Shown one piece after another: positions 27,535-36,584 of a DNA stretch of 64,000 nt (its first letter is position 1; the number at the start of each line of letters is the position of its first letter). The position numbers and the translations under genes were made by a program. Source of the stretch: Paenibacillus sp. W2I17 (GTDB lineage Bacteria; Bacillota; Bacilli; Paenibacillales; Paenibacillaceae). The notes beneath the pieces are model-generated. The model was given only the letters and a program-made list of their open reading frames with translations. It was not told the DNA's origin and searched no databases. The DNA lies in NCBI RefSeq assembly GCF_030815985.1, contig NZ_JAUSXM010000001.1, forward strand, positions 5,270,001-5,334,000, written 5' to 3'.

Positions 27535-28368
27535 ATGATTATCAACCACAATATCGCAGCAATGAACACTCACCGTCAGCTGTCCGTTAACACTACCAAC
27601 ACTAACAAGTCGATCGAGAAGCTGTCTTCGGGTCTGCGTATCAACCGTGCAGGCGATGACGCTGCTGGCTTGGCAATTTCCGAAAAAATGCGTGGACAAA
27701 TTCGTGGTTTGGACATGGCTGCCAAGAACTCACAAGATGGCATCTCGCTGATCCAAACAACTGAAGGCGCACTGAACGAAGTGCATTCGATCCTGCAACG
27801 CCAAAGAGAACTGGCAGTTCAATCTGCTTCGGATACAAACGTGACAGCAGATAGAACTGCTTTGAAAGATGAATTTGATCAGCTTACAGAAGAAGTCGGA
27901 CGTATCAAAGATACGACAGAATTCAACACAATGAAGCTGTTGGATGGAAGCGCAGGGACTGCTGGCGTATTGAAGCTCCAAGTGGGTGCGAATGCTACTC
28001 AATCGATTGACCTGGATCTGGGTAAAGCCGGAGTAAAGCTGGATGCTATTGAGACAGCAATCACAGGTGCAGACATCAGCACACAAGCTGGTGCGGATAC
28101 TGCGATTACTACACTTGATACTCAGATCGCTTCCGTATCTTCGGGCCGAAGCTACCTGGGTGCCGTTCAAAATCGTCTGGAGCACACAATCAACAACTTG
28201 AATACTTCGTCGGAAAACCTCTCTGCTGCTGAATCTCGTGTTCGTGACGTTGATATGGCGAAAGAAATGATGGCACAAACCAAAAATAACATCTTGGCGC
28301 AAGCTTCGCAAGCGATGTTGGCACAAGCAAACCAACAGCCACAAGGCGTTCTGCAATTGCTTCGTTAA
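27535..28368 (+). CDS. hag: Flagellin Hag
   Basis: 277 residues, the filament subunit. N-terminal D0/D1 (MIINHNIAAMNTHRQLSVNTTNTNKSIEKLSSGLRINRAGDDAAGLAISEKMRGQ) and C-terminal D1/D0 (SRVRDVDMAKEMMAQTKNNILAQASQAMLAQANQQPQGVLQLL) are fully conserved. The middle is very short (about 60 residues), so the filament surface domains D2/D3 are absent. Many lysines are present, possible targets of the adjacent FliB methylase. Controlled by the sigma-D promoter and by CsrA in the leader. Codon use is that of a highly expressed gene, and a strong terminator follows. Confidence 0.98.
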   Translation: MIINHNIAAMNTHRQLSVNTTNTNKSIEKLSSGLRINRAGDDAAGLAISEKMRGQIRGLDMAAKNSQDGISLIQTTEGALNEVHSILQRQRELAVQSASDTNVTADRTALKDEFDQLTEEVGRIKDTTEFNTMKLLDGSAGTAGVLKLQVGANATQSIDLDLGKAGVKLDAIETAITGADISTQAGADTAITTLDTQIASVSSGRSYLGAVQNRLEHTINNLNTSSENLSAAESRVRDVDMAKEMMAQTKNNILAQASQAMLAQANQQPQGVLQLLR

Positions 28369-28386
28369 TTTTAAAAGCTTGTTTGG

Positions 28387-28417
28387 AAAAACCAGAGCAT
28401 CCAGCTCTGGTTTTTTT
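28387..28417 (+). terminator. Rho-independent terminator of hag
   Basis: ACCAGAGC (28391-28398) pairs with GCTCTGGT (28404-28411), extended by A-T pairs and followed by a T-run. Confidence 0.9.
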
Positions 28418-28506
28418 ATGTTTATTTGTTGTAAAGGGTTATAACCTGGGGCTTTTTTTCCGATATCTATAATAACAATGTTTTAAAAGAAAGGAAGTGA
28501 CCTTTA

Positions 28507-29736
28507 GTGACTCAAACTATTCTTGCGGCACAGTATATGCAAAAATTTACCTGTATCGGTTCAGCTTGTGAAGATAGCTGCTGCTCAGGCTGGCGAGTAG
28601 ATATTGACGAAAAGACTTATAAAAAATATCGTAAAGTGAAACATGCGAAGTTAACTCATATGTTCAAAGAATTTGTTTCCAGAAATCGATCAAATCCAAA
28701 TAAATTTAGATATGCTAAGCTCAAAATGGATGATAATCATAGCTGTTCATTTTTAAATGAAAAAAAATTATGCTCGATTCAATTAGAATTAGGAGAATCG
28801 TATCTTTCTAAAGTTTGCAGCACATATCCACGGAATATTAATAGAGTGGATGAAGGGCTTGAAAAATCAGGAACAGTGTCTTGTCCTGAAATTGCCAGAT
28901 TAGCTTTGCTTAATCCTGATGGGATTGAATTTGATCAGATAATTCAAAATGGAGAGGCAGAATCTAGCCGTCATAGAGTGTTGCATACCCAAAATGAAAA
29001 TGCGACTCCAATTGCTGAATATTTCTGGGATTTAAGAATTTTCACCATACAGATTTTGCAGGATCGAAATTATGAGCTTCAGAATCGTTTGATTTTTTTG
29101 GGGATGTTTTACAAGAAACTTGATGAGTATGTGAAAGCGAGTCGTTATAAAGAGATTCCTGATTTGATTGCTAGTTATAAAGTTATGTTTAATGATCTAA
29201 GCTTGAAGTCGTCTTTCGATAAAATTCCTGTTCAACAAGTCGTTCAAATGGAACTAATCAAAAAGATTGCCGAGCAAAGATTCGTTTACGGAATTTCAAG
29301 CAAACGATATCTGGAACTATACAATAAGGTAATGCATAGTTTGAAGGCTTCTGAAAATTCTCTTTTGGACGAAAAAGCTGCTGCATATGATCGTGCTTTT
29401 CACTCTTACTATCATCCTTTCATGTCAGAACACGAATATATTTTGGAAAATTATCTGGTCAACCATGTTTACCAAAATCTTTTCCCTCTTTCTGGTTTTG
29501 ATGAGATCTTCGACAATTACGTCTTGCTTGTCATCCACTATGCGATTATTAAATTGCATCTTATCGGACTTGCTGGTGCGGAAGAAGGTCTTAGTCAAGA
29601 GTCGATAATTGCTACAATTCAGGTTTTTTCTAAAGTAGTTGAACATAATAGTTTGTTTTTAAGTGGGATCTTTAATCTCTTAAAAGAGAACGGTTTTACA
29701 AGTATGGCTTACATGTCTGTATTGATCAAAAACTAA
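28507..29736 (+). CDS. fliB: Flagellin lysine-N-methylase FliB
   Basis: 409 residues. Methylates lysine side chains of flagellin using S-adenosylmethionine. The N-terminal Cys cluster (CIGSACEDSCCSGW, residues about 16-29) and later cysteines in CSFLNEKKLCSIQ and CSTYP fit the metal or iron-sulphur binding region of the FliB/YkgJ-like family. AAAGGAAGTG (28489-28498) lies ahead of GTG 28507. The gene has lower G+C and a different codon bias from its neighbours, and B. subtilis lacks it at this site, so it may have been acquired between hag and flaG. No terminator separates it from flaG, but flaG has its own sigma-D promoter. Confidence 0.9.
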   Translation: MTQTILAAQYMQKFTCIGSACEDSCCSGWRVDIDEKTYKKYRKVKHAKLTHMFKEFVSRNRSNPNKFRYAKLKMDDNHSCSFLNEKKLCSIQLELGESYLSKVCSTYPRNINRVDEGLEKSGTVSCPEIARLALLNPDGIEFDQIIQNGEAESSRHRVLHTQNENATPIAEYFWDLRIFTIQILQDRNYELQNRLIFLGMFYKKLDEYVKASRYKEIPDLIASYKVMFNDLSLKSSFDKIPVQQVVQMELIKKIAEQRFVYGISSKRYLELYNKVMHSLKASENSLLDEKAAAYDRAFHSYYHPFMSEHEYILENYLVNHVYQNLFPLSGFDEIFDNYVLLVIHYAIIKLHLIGLAGAEEGLSQESIIATIQVFSKVVEHNSLFLSGIFNLLKENGFTSMAYMSVLIKN

Positions 29737-29764
29737 CTTCAAAAAAGCGAATTTTCGGAATTCC

Positions 29765-29792
29765 TAAACCATTCACTCCTCATTGCCGATAA
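29765..29792 (+). promoter_or_regulatory. Sigma-D promoter of flaG-fliD-fliS-fliT
   Basis: TAAA (29765-29768), a 16-base spacer, then GCCGATAA (29785-29792), one base off the consensus. The spacing is identical to that of the hag promoter. The start of flaG is about 42 bases downstream. Confidence 0.85.
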
Positions 29793-29833
29793 TAAGGAGT
29801 AATGAGTGAATTTGAATGTCGGAGGGTTTGAAG

Positions 29834-30211
29834 ATGAATATTCAGTTTTCGATGTCAGCCAAAACTAAGTCTGAGGTATCACCTGCGATTGCCGGCTTGG
29901 GGACTCTTGGAACACTTGTGTCCGCTTCCCATGGAACTAAGGATTTGAACAGTCTTGAACAACAAGGACTTGTTACTGCTTCTTTAGGGCAAGAGCAATT
30001 GATTAGCCGCATCGAGAAGGCAGTAAAAGCGTTAGAAGGTCCGCAAACTACCCTGGACATTAGCATTCACGAAAAAACAAATCAAATCATAGTGAAAGTG
30101 CTTAACAAAGAGACTGGTGAATTACTACGTGAGGTTCCGCCTGAAAAGACATTGGATTTAGTAGCTAACATGATGGAGCTCGCTGGAATTATTGTTGACG
30201 AGAGAGTATAA
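29834..30211 (+). CDS. flaG: FlaG family flagellar protein
   Basis: 125 residues; ATG 29834 with GGAGGG (29821-29826) seven bases upstream. The C-terminal half carries the FlaG signature (LDISIHEKTNQIIVKVLNKETGELLREVPPEKTLDLVANMMELAGIIVDERV). FlaG proteins affect filament length in other bacteria; the mechanism is not settled. The N-terminal half is low-complexity and poorly conserved. It is the first gene of the operon driven by the sigma-D promoter at 29765 and lies 15 bases before fliD. Confidence 0.93.
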   Translation: MNIQFSMSAKTKSEVSPAIAGLGTLGTLVSASHGTKDLNSLEQQGLVTASLGQEQLISRIEKAVKALEGPQTTLDISIHEKTNQIIVKVLNKETGELLREVPPEKTLDLVANMMELAGIIVDERV

Positions 30212-30226
30212 GAGGGAGGGAAATTA

Positions 30227-31762
30227 ATGGTTACAAGAGTTAATGGCTTTTCAGGTATGGATATAGATAGTTTGGTCAAAAGCATGATGGCATCCAAGCG
30301 AATTCCTTTGGATAAAATGAATCAAAATAAACAGGCTCTGCAATGGCAACGAGAGACTTACAGAGAAGTAAACAGCCAACTGTTTGATTTCGGGAAAAAC
30401 AAGTTGACAGCTCAAGCTAGTGGTTATCGTAATTCGGCTGCTCTCAACACGCAAATTGCAACTATGAAAGATAGCAGTGGCAATATGGTTGATTCGGCAA
30501 GTTCAGCCGTTAAGGCTGAAGCACTGGCTTCGGCTAATGGTGTTCAGATGGATGTAACAGTTACGAAGTTGGCTACAGCAGCCAAAATCGAAACACCTCC
30601 AAAGTCCGGAATAAAAAATACAGATACTTTAGCAACTCTAAAAGGCTCTAGTGATCTTACTGAGCAGTTCAAGGTTACAATCAACGGAAAGACCCTTGAT
30701 TTTAAGGCTACTGATCAACTTTCTTCTGTTCTTTCCAAAATTAATGCTGATCCGGATATGAAGGTTAAAGCTGCTTTTGATGATTTATCAGGGAAGCTCA
30801 TACTTACGTCTAAAATAGAAGGCTCAGCTAGCAAAATTGAGATTCCTGGGGCTTTAAAACCTGAAGTTAGCGGAGACTTTGCAGTAAACAATAGTTTTTT
30901 AACACTGTTCGATACACAGCAAAATTGGACTGATAAGTCAGTTGCAGCAAAGGGGGAGCAAGCCGAGTATTCAATTAATGGTGGGGGAGTATTGAAAAGT
31001 GATTCAAATTCTGCCACGCACAATGGAGTTAAATTGACGTTCCAAGGTTTAACTGCTGATAAAGGTCCTATTACTGTAACAACCAAAACGGATCCTACTA
31101 AGGCGCTGGAAACAGTCAAAGCCTTTATTGAGGATTACAATAAATTGATCAATAATTTAAATACGATGATCAGAGAAGAAAAATTCAAGGACTTTCCTCC
31201 TCTTACAGAGGAACAACGTTCTGCTATGAGTGAAACCGATATTACAGCTTGGGAGAAAAAAGCTAAAAGTGGTCTACTTAAGAATGACCCCTTCTTAAAA
31301 ACAATGCTTAGTGAGATGCGATCAGCCCTGCAGGTTCCTGGCTTAAGCTCAATGGGCATATCGACTAAATATTATTATGAGAATGGTAAACTCCACCTAG
31401 ACGAACAGAAATTCAAAGAAGCTATTGAATCGAATCCGCAGCAATTAACTGAGTTATTCCTAGGGACAGGAGAAAATGTATCTCAATCCATATTCGGTAA
31501 ATTAGCAGCTGCTGCAGATAAGGCAATGGATAGTATTTCTAAGAGAGCGGGTACATCAAAGTTTGACGGAAGCACCACGGTTGCTTTTAAACCTGAAAGC
31601 ATCATGGGTAAACAAATGGAAGACTATAATAGTCGTATTAAAAGAATGACAACTCAAATGAGTGCTGCTGAAAATCGCTATTACAAACAATTTGCAGCTA
31701 TGGAAGCAGCAATGACCAAATATCAATCGCAACTCTCACAGTTAACAGGATCAGTCGGTTAA
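30227..31762 (+). CDS. fliD: Flagellar filament cap protein FliD (HAP2)
   Basis: 511 residues. Forms the cap at the filament tip that inserts flagellin subunits. The N-terminus has the FliD_N pattern (VNGFSGMDIDSLVKSMMASKRIPLDKMNQNKQALQWQRETYREVNSQL). The C-terminal half matches FliD_C (LETVKAFIEDYNKLINNLNTMI...; the tail MGKQMEDYNSRIKRMTTQMSAAENRYYKQFAAMEAAMTKYQSQLSQL forms the coiled coil). GGGAGGG precedes ATG 30227. It is followed by fliS. Confidence 0.97.
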   Translation: MVTRVNGFSGMDIDSLVKSMMASKRIPLDKMNQNKQALQWQRETYREVNSQLFDFGKNKLTAQASGYRNSAALNTQIATMKDSSGNMVDSASSAVKAEALASANGVQMDVTVTKLATAAKIETPPKSGIKNTDTLATLKGSSDLTEQFKVTINGKTLDFKATDQLSSVLSKINADPDMKVKAAFDDLSGKLILTSKIEGSASKIEIPGALKPEVSGDFAVNNSFLTLFDTQQNWTDKSVAAKGEQAEYSINGGGVLKSDSNSATHNGVKLTFQGLTADKGPITVTTKTDPTKALETVKAFIEDYNKLINNLNTMIREEKFKDFPPLTEEQRSAMSETDITAWEKKAKSGLLKNDPFLKTMLSEMRSALQVPGLSSMGISTKYYYENGKLHLDEQKFKEAIESNPQQLTELFLGTGENVSQSIFGKLAAAADKAMDSISKRAGTSKFDGSTTVAFKPESIMGKQMEDYNSRIKRMTTQMSAAENRYYKQFAAMEAAMTKYQSQLSQLTGSVG

Positions 31763-31803
31763 TTCAATTCACAATAATAATTATGTAAAGGGTGAATGAG
31801 AAG

Positions 31804-32208
31804 ATGATGACTTCCCCACATGAGAAATATCGCCAAAATGCAGTTCAAACTTCTCCTGCACAACTTCTAATCATGACTTACGATGGAGCAATTCGTTTTG
31901 TGAAAACAGCGATTCATGGAGTCGAGAATGGAGATATTGAAAAAGCAAATCTCTTTTTCGGAAAGGCTCAGACGATCGTATTTGAACTTATGGCTACTTT
32001 AGACCGCTCTTATGAAATATCGGAAAGTTTATTTTCCTTATATGAATATATGAATCATCTTCTAATTCAAGCCAATATCAAAAAATCCAAAGAACTGGCC
32101 GAAGAAGCTCTCGGCTACCTGTGTGATCTAAAAGAAACCTGGATCGAAGCCAGCAAACTTGATTCTGCGACTCCGGCGCCTTCCGTAGGGAGTGCGGTTA
32201 ATGTCTGA
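31804..32208 (+). CDS. fliS: Flagellar export chaperone FliS
   Basis: 134 residues from ATG 31804. GTG 31792 is in frame, but AAAGGGTGA (31786-31794) fits 31804 better. Chaperone that binds the C-terminus of flagellin and prevents early polymerisation; also linked to the FliW-Hag homeostasis loop. Family pattern: YRQNAVQTSPAQLLIMTYDGAIRFVKTAIHGVENGDIEKANLFFGKAQTIVFELMATLD...LFSLYEYMNHLLIQANIKK. Its last eight bases overlap the start of the fliT-like gene (ATGTCTGA), so the two are coupled. Confidence 0.96.
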   Translation: MMTSPHEKYRQNAVQTSPAQLLIMTYDGAIRFVKTAIHGVENGDIEKANLFFGKAQTIVFELMATLDRSYEISESLFSLYEYMNHLLIQANIKKSKELAEEALGYLCDLKETWIEASKLDSATPAPSVGSAVNV

Positions 32209-32536
32209 TTCGATCAGACTTCTCGAAGAGCTGTCGGAAGATATCCAGAGCAGGCTGGGTGCGCTGACTTATGAAGAGCTCTCCGAACTGATGGACCGAA
32301 GACAGATCATCGTGGATCAGATCGAACAGGAAGCGTCGGAAAGTCCGCTAACAGAAGTAGAAAAACAGTGCATAAGAGCAGTTATTGGCCGTGATACGAC
32401 GATTCAAGTTCGCATTAATTTCTTACTCAACGAAGCGGCTCATTGGATGAAGCAGCGCAATCAGGCTAAAGCACAGCGAAGTGTCTATGAAACAGCCTAT
32501 ACGCCAGATGCTTATCTGATGGATAGTCGGAAATAG
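32201..32536 (+). CDS. fliT: FliT-like flagellar protein
   Basis: 111 residues, mostly helical (SIRLLEELSEDIQSRLGALTYEELSELMDRRQIIVDQIEQE...IRAVIGRDTTIQVRINFLLNEAAHWMKQRNQAKAQRSVYE). Sequence conservation in FliT is weak. The call rests on size, helical pattern and the position directly after fliS with an 8-base overlap, as in B. subtilis. FliT would be the chaperone of the cap protein FliD. It is the last gene of the flagellar block; no clear terminator follows. Confidence 0.75.
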   Translation: MSDSIRLLEELSEDIQSRLGALTYEELSELMDRRQIIVDQIEQEASESPLTEVEKQCIRAVIGRDTTIQVRINFLLNEAAHWMKQRNQAKAQRSVYETAYTPDAYLMDSRK

Positions 32537-32877
32537 AATGTAACAACAAGGCATATCGGTGCTTTGGAGACAGAGGAGATATGCAGCTTCTGTTTCCACT
32601 TGCCGGATGTCTTATTTATTTTGCGGATTATCGGAAGAACTTGATTCAAACGCGTAGAAACCAGTTATTTAACTCATAGTTTAAAGTTTGTCTAACCACC
32701 TTAATGGATCAATATCTTTTACTAGAATATATTTGAATAAAATCATTTTGAGGACTCTTCAAGCAGACTTCGTCTAGTCATTTGTGAATCTGAAATTACT
32801 AGTGAGGTTAAGAAACGGTAGCTCGGATCATGTGCTAAGGTATTTTTGTTGTACGGCTCTGCGGTATTCATTCGGAG
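32537..32877. other. Intergenic stretch, nothing recognised
   Basis: 341 bases after fliT with no supported open frame. An imperfect inverted repeat GCATATC/GATATGC (about 32550-32584) has no T-run. I see no promoter or RNA gene with confidence. Confidence 0.5.
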
Positions 32878-33266
32878 TCATTTATAGATCCTAATCAGAT
32901 ATATCTCTTCATACTCATCGAGATAATGGAAGGAAAGCGTGTTAGGACCGTATATGTAGATCATGTCACATCCACCTTCCGCTTCGTTCATATACTCATG
33001 CTGCGGCTTCCCTAGCCATAACTTCACCATATCAGGATACAGGTATTGTTGCCCGGGAAACAAATTGAACACCCATGACTCTTGAACTGTTGTCCAGTTC
33101 ATGCAGATAAGAATCAAAACCGATCGCGTTCTGAGAGTACACATAGTATGCTCCCCATTCACCGTTCTCCTTGTAATGAGCCCTCTTTAATCTACTGCGT
33201 AGAGACTTATGAGTCATCCCTAGCTTAAACTGGGCTGATTGGGTAGTATCCCTTTCATAGCCGAAT
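32878..33266 (-). pseudogene. Frameshifted remnant of an unknown gene
   Basis: On the minus strand two frames read sensibly and join near 33060-33090. The upstream one gives YEEFGYERDTTQSAQFKLGM...RLKRAHYKENGEWGAYYVYSQNAIGFDSYLHELDN. The downstream one gives FNLFPGQQYLYPDMVKLW...HEYMNEAEGGCDMIYIYGPNTLSFHYLDEYEEIYLIRIYK. Each is cut off by stops in the other's half, which points to a single former gene with at least one frameshift. I recognise no family. No intact start with a ribosome binding site was found. Confidence 0.45.
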
Positions 33267-33269
33267 TCT

Positions 33270-33784
33270 TCATATTTTCCAGATAGGCACGATCTCCAAC
33301 CCCTGAATTAGGCCATCTGCTTGCTCGAAGCTAACATATCGGGTATCAATTAACCGTAGCTGTAATTTACTGATATTCAGTTTGAAGGTTTCGATTTCAT
33401 TTTTAAAAACACTGTTATTGTAGAATCTGAACTGTACCCTGGCATCAGACAGCATACGTACAACATCATCTCTGCCGGCAGAGAAGGAGTTATCAATCTT
33501 TTTACCCTTGCTATCTACGAATGTTAGCGGTTGTAATACGTTTGAACGTACAATGAATGGTTTAGCTAAGTTGAAGTTAGAGGAACCCCAATCAGTAATT
33601 AGCAGTAGTAATGGAGTACCCTTTGCCTTGCTATTAATCGTGTAATGCCAATTTTGGGGCAACGTAATCGAATGAAGATCAAGTTTAAAGTTAGCGACTT
33701 GTAGGGTACCTTGGGTCGCCTTCTCTTTAACAATGCTGCTCGATAATTCCCTGTGTATGTATGGTCGCCAGGTTTTTTGCCCAT
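33270..33784 (-). pseudogene. Frameshifted remnant of an unknown gene
   Basis: Minus strand. An ATG at 33784 with a good GAGGAGG (33793-33799) opens MGKKPGDHTYTGNYRAALL, but the sensible continuation (KEKATQGTLQVANFKLDL...TLPQNWHYTINSKAKGTPLLLLITDWGSSNFNLAKPFIVRS...) is in another frame and runs to 33270. One frameshift near 33720-33730 therefore splits the gene. A further short start with GGGGAGG (ATG at 33927, reading MIHSVLKSKWQKIS...) stops after 26 codons. The product would be a soluble, beta-rich protein of about 170 residues; I recognise no family. Confidence 0.5.
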
Positions 33785-34113
33785 CCAGTAATCCTCCTCG
33801 GCTAGGATCGTTTTTTTTCTTTTGGAGCATAGATATACACTGTATACTACGCCTGGTAGGCATCGCGAAGCGTGAAGGATATACGGCTGATTTTTTGCCA
33901 TTTCGACTTTAGAACGCTGTGAATCATCTTGGTAACCTCCCCTTATACAATAGATAATAATTACCACACTTAATTTTACGTTTAATGGATATGAACATCA
34001 ATTGGACTCTTTATGTTTGTTATTAACGTCTACGCTAAGTTCCCCTTGTACCACTCGATCTAGATCGAAACCACTATTCGTCCAGTGGCTTGCTTGAATT
34101 GTTGGAGGTGGTT

Positions 34114-34344
34114 ATTTATAGATACGGTCCATACACCGTAAGCTTAATGAAGAATAAGGTTTTTATGGAATATACTATTAAATATGTTCGGTAACTAGTA
34201 GGTAATCGAAGTAAGATTGATTCGGTGTTCTGTACGGATGATGAAAACCCATTAGAATTTGTTGAATGTAAATCAAACTTCACTATTGTAATGCCTTCTA
34301 CCTTGCCGATTACTGAGCTTAGTCGGAGAGATAGGAAAAAATAG
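34114..34344 (+). pseudogene. Faint coding remnant with an internal stop
   Basis: The frame from 34114 reads YRYGPYTVSLMKNKVFMEYTIKYVR, stop (TAA 34192-34194), then LVGNRSKIDSVFCTDDENPLEFVECKSNF...ITELSRRDRKK to TAG 34342. GGAGGTGG just upstream could be an old ribosome binding site. No family is recognised and the call rests only on the protein-like composition. The 330 bases from here to the cold-shock gene hold a promoter but no gene. Confidence 0.3.
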
Positions 34345-34577
34345 ATTATCTTAGGATTGATTATGATTATTTAAGTGGAATTTATGTTCGCCAGAAATAT
34401 ACATAGCTTGCTTTAACGTAGATTACGATGATTCCTAAATATTAAATAGCTTCTCAGATTTTTTATTGTCTGAGCAGATGTCATAATTCATATTCTCTAA
34501 ACGTTGAATCAATTACATTTTTCATAAGTTCGACAATAATATACAAAAAACTTCCAATAAAACATTTTCATTACCAA

Positions 34578-34607
34578 TTGACAATGGATAACTTTGGATG
34601 GTATTAT
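34578..34607 (+). promoter_or_regulatory. Promoter of the cold-shock gene
   Basis: A consensus TTGACA (34578-34583), an 18-base spacer and TATTAT (34602-34607) preceded by TGG (extended -10). It leaves a leader of about 60 nt before the start codon. Confidence 0.65.
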
Positions 34608-34674
34608 CTGAATTGTGGGCAGAGGTTAAGGCCGAAAGCTTCACTTCATTTGATGACGAAGGGAATGTTAGTGC

Positions 34675-34872
34675 ATGCAAGGTAAAGTAAAATGGTTCAA
34701 CGCAGAAAAAGGTTACGGTTTCATTGAAACTGAAGACGGCGGCGACGTATTCGTACATTTCTCCGCAATTCAATCCGAAGGATTCAAAACTTTGGAAGAA
34801 GGTCAATCCGTAGAATTCGACATCGTCGAAGGTGCGCGTGGACCGCAAGCAGCTAACGTAATCAAATTATAA
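34675..34872 (+). CDS. Cold-shock protein, CspA/CspB family
   Basis: 65-residue single OB-fold RNA chaperone. RNP1 (KGYGFIET, residues about 12-19) and RNP2 (DVFVHFS, about 24-30) are intact; the N-terminus [13 protein letters not shown] is canonical. The ribosome binding site is weak (AAGGGA ten bases upstream), which is usual for genes whose leaders are remodelled in the cold. It is monocistronic, with its own promoter and a terminator. In B. subtilis no csp gene is found between fliT and hpf. Confidence 0.95.
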   Translation: MQGKVKWFNAEKGYGFIETEDGGDVFVHFSAIQSEGFKTLEEGQSVEFDIVEGARGPQAANVIKL

Positions 34873-34937
34873 TCATCCGGACAATCCGACCTACATATAT
34901 GGTTAGATGGTTACCAAATTGAATTATCGCTAGCATC

Positions 34938-34967
34938 AGACTCCGGTACGTTTCGGGGTCTTTTTTT
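34938..34967 (+). terminator. Rho-independent terminator of the csp gene
   Basis: AGACTCCG (34938-34945) pairs with CGGGGTCT (34954-34961), one wobble, followed by seven T. Confidence 0.8.
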
Positions 34968-35232
34968 GTTCTAATAGAATACAGATTTGAGGATCGTTTA
35001 GGAAACATTATTCTTAAAAATCTAATAGATTCAAGCGATAGATTAAAGTTCATTTTACATAATAGATTGAGCAAGCTCAAAATGGGTTAATTACATCATC
35101 AAGCGCCTAATAAGACATAGCATGTAAATTTGCGATTATGGCTGAATATGATGGAATATCGCGAAATATGGCGTTATGCCTACGTTGGCAGATGTGGCTT
35201 GAACAGACGTCATTATTCGGTCACCGGGAGTT

Positions 35233-35262
35233 TTTACATGGCGCTTACATTCGTGTTATAAT
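35233..35262 (+). promoter_or_regulatory. Promoter of hpf
   Basis: TTTACA (35233-35238), an 18-base spacer and a perfect TATAAT (35257-35262) with an upstream TGT (extended -10). It lies only about 25 bases before the hpf ribosome binding site. Confidence 0.65.
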
Positions 35263-35293
35263 GAAGTGGCAAAGGAAAAAGGAGGAGTGCCCT

Positions 35294-35857
35294 ATGAATT
35301 TAAGTATTCGAGGTCAACAAATCGAGGTTACTGATGCTTTGAAGGATTATGTCGACAAAAAGTTGAGTAGACTCGAGAAGTATTTCGATGCACCCCTTAA
35401 CTCTGACGGTGCTGTTACATTGAGCACGACGAGAGGCTTGCATACGGTAGAGGTGACGATCCCTTTGAAAGGCATTGTGCTCCGCGCCGAGGATGAGAGC
35501 GACGATATGTACGCATCCATTGACTCCGTGGTGGACAAGCTGGAACGTCAGATCCGCAAACACAAAACAAAAATTAACCGTAAGTTCCGCCAGGAAGGTA
35601 GCCTGAAAACACTCTTCGTTGAAGATCCAACAGGTACTGTAGCTACAGCTGAGCTGGATGCGGACACGGATGACGATGATCTGGAAGTTGTACGGACGAA
35701 ACGCTTTATGTTGAAACCAATGGACGTGGAAGAGGCCATCCTCCAAATGAACATGGTTGGTCATAATTTCTTCGTATTCTCCAACATTGACAGTGAAGAA
35801 GTTAGCGTAGTTTACAAACGGAACGATGGTAAGTACGGATTGATCGAACAAGGTTAA
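35294..35857 (+). CDS. hpf: Ribosome hibernation promoting factor, long form
   Basis: 187 residues. Dimerises 70S ribosomes into inactive 100S particles in stationary phase. N-terminal HPF/RaiA domain (MNLSIRGQQIEVTDALKDYVDKKLSRLEKYFD..., about 1-100), acidic linker (DADTDDDD), and the C-terminal dimerisation domain of the long form (RTKRFMLKPMDVEEAILQMNMVGHNFFVFSN...VVYKRNDGKYGLIE). ATG 35294 has AGGAGGAG upstream; the in-frame extension to 35138 contains the promoter, so it is not coding. Position before secA matches B. subtilis yvyD. Confidence 0.97.
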   Translation: MNLSIRGQQIEVTDALKDYVDKKLSRLEKYFDAPLNSDGAVTLSTTRGLHTVEVTIPLKGIVLRAEDESDDMYASIDSVVDKLERQIRKHKTKINRKFRQEGSLKTLFVEDPTGTVATAELDADTDDDDLEVVRTKRFMLKPMDVEEAILQMNMVGHNFFVFSNIDSEEVSVVYKRNDGKYGLIEQG

Positions 35858-35948
35858 TCTTAATGTACAGGATCATCGGATCGAACTTGCATATGAATAT
35901 CTAATAATAATGAACACAGGGACTGTAGTTTCCTGGATTAGACTTAAC

Positions 35949-35984
35949 AAGAGCTTCCATTCCTTAGGGGATGGGGCTCTTTTG
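35949..35984 (+). terminator. Rho-independent terminator of hpf
   Basis: AAGAGCTTCCATTCC (35949-35963) pairs, with G-T wobbles, with GGGGATGGGGCTCTT and is followed by a short T-run. Confidence 0.75.
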
Positions 35985-36310
35985 TGCGTAGAGGAGCTGG
36001 GAAATCACCTTTGGAAATAAAATGGTGAAACTATTCCCTATGCTGCTGCGTCTAATAGATAGTAAGAAGAAGCACAAACTGTAAAAGTTTACTGCCAGAT
36101 TCGGATGGTTACGAAAATATTCGTACACCTACATTCGAGAACTGGATATTGAGATTTCCATCCAAATTTACCATCAAAATTCGTTGACAGGGGTGTCTAT
36201 CCTGCAAAACGAAACATGACAATTGAACGCTTCCGCTAACGACTATGATTTTTTGCACTTAAACTCCATTTGATATGTCTCAGAAGTTCAAAGAAGTGTG
36301 CCGTGGCGTG

Positions 36311-36339
36311 TTGCGGCGGCCCTTACAAACTGTTACAAT
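36311..36339 (+). promoter_or_regulatory. Putative promoter of the secA leader
   Basis: TTGCGG (36311-36316), a 17-base spacer, then TACAAT (36334-36339) preceded by TGT. It would give secA a leader near 495 nt that carries a copy of the structured repeat. The 980 bases between hpf and secA hold no supported gene. Confidence 0.45.
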
Positions 36340-36584
36340 TTATGCAAAGAGAATCATTGTCCTGATGAGGAATTGTCAACGAATGATCGCTAATCATAAT
36401 CAATGACAGGCACAGCACCATGAACATGATTCGCAAGGCTCGGGCTTCGGCTAGTTTTTAATAACCGAATCCGTTTGAATACCGAATCAGCTTCATGAGG
36501 AACCCTTGGCAAGCCTGGAGTTGATTCATCATATTACTTATTAGTATATGATTTGAATTTGATTTTTACACGAATGACGAAGAG

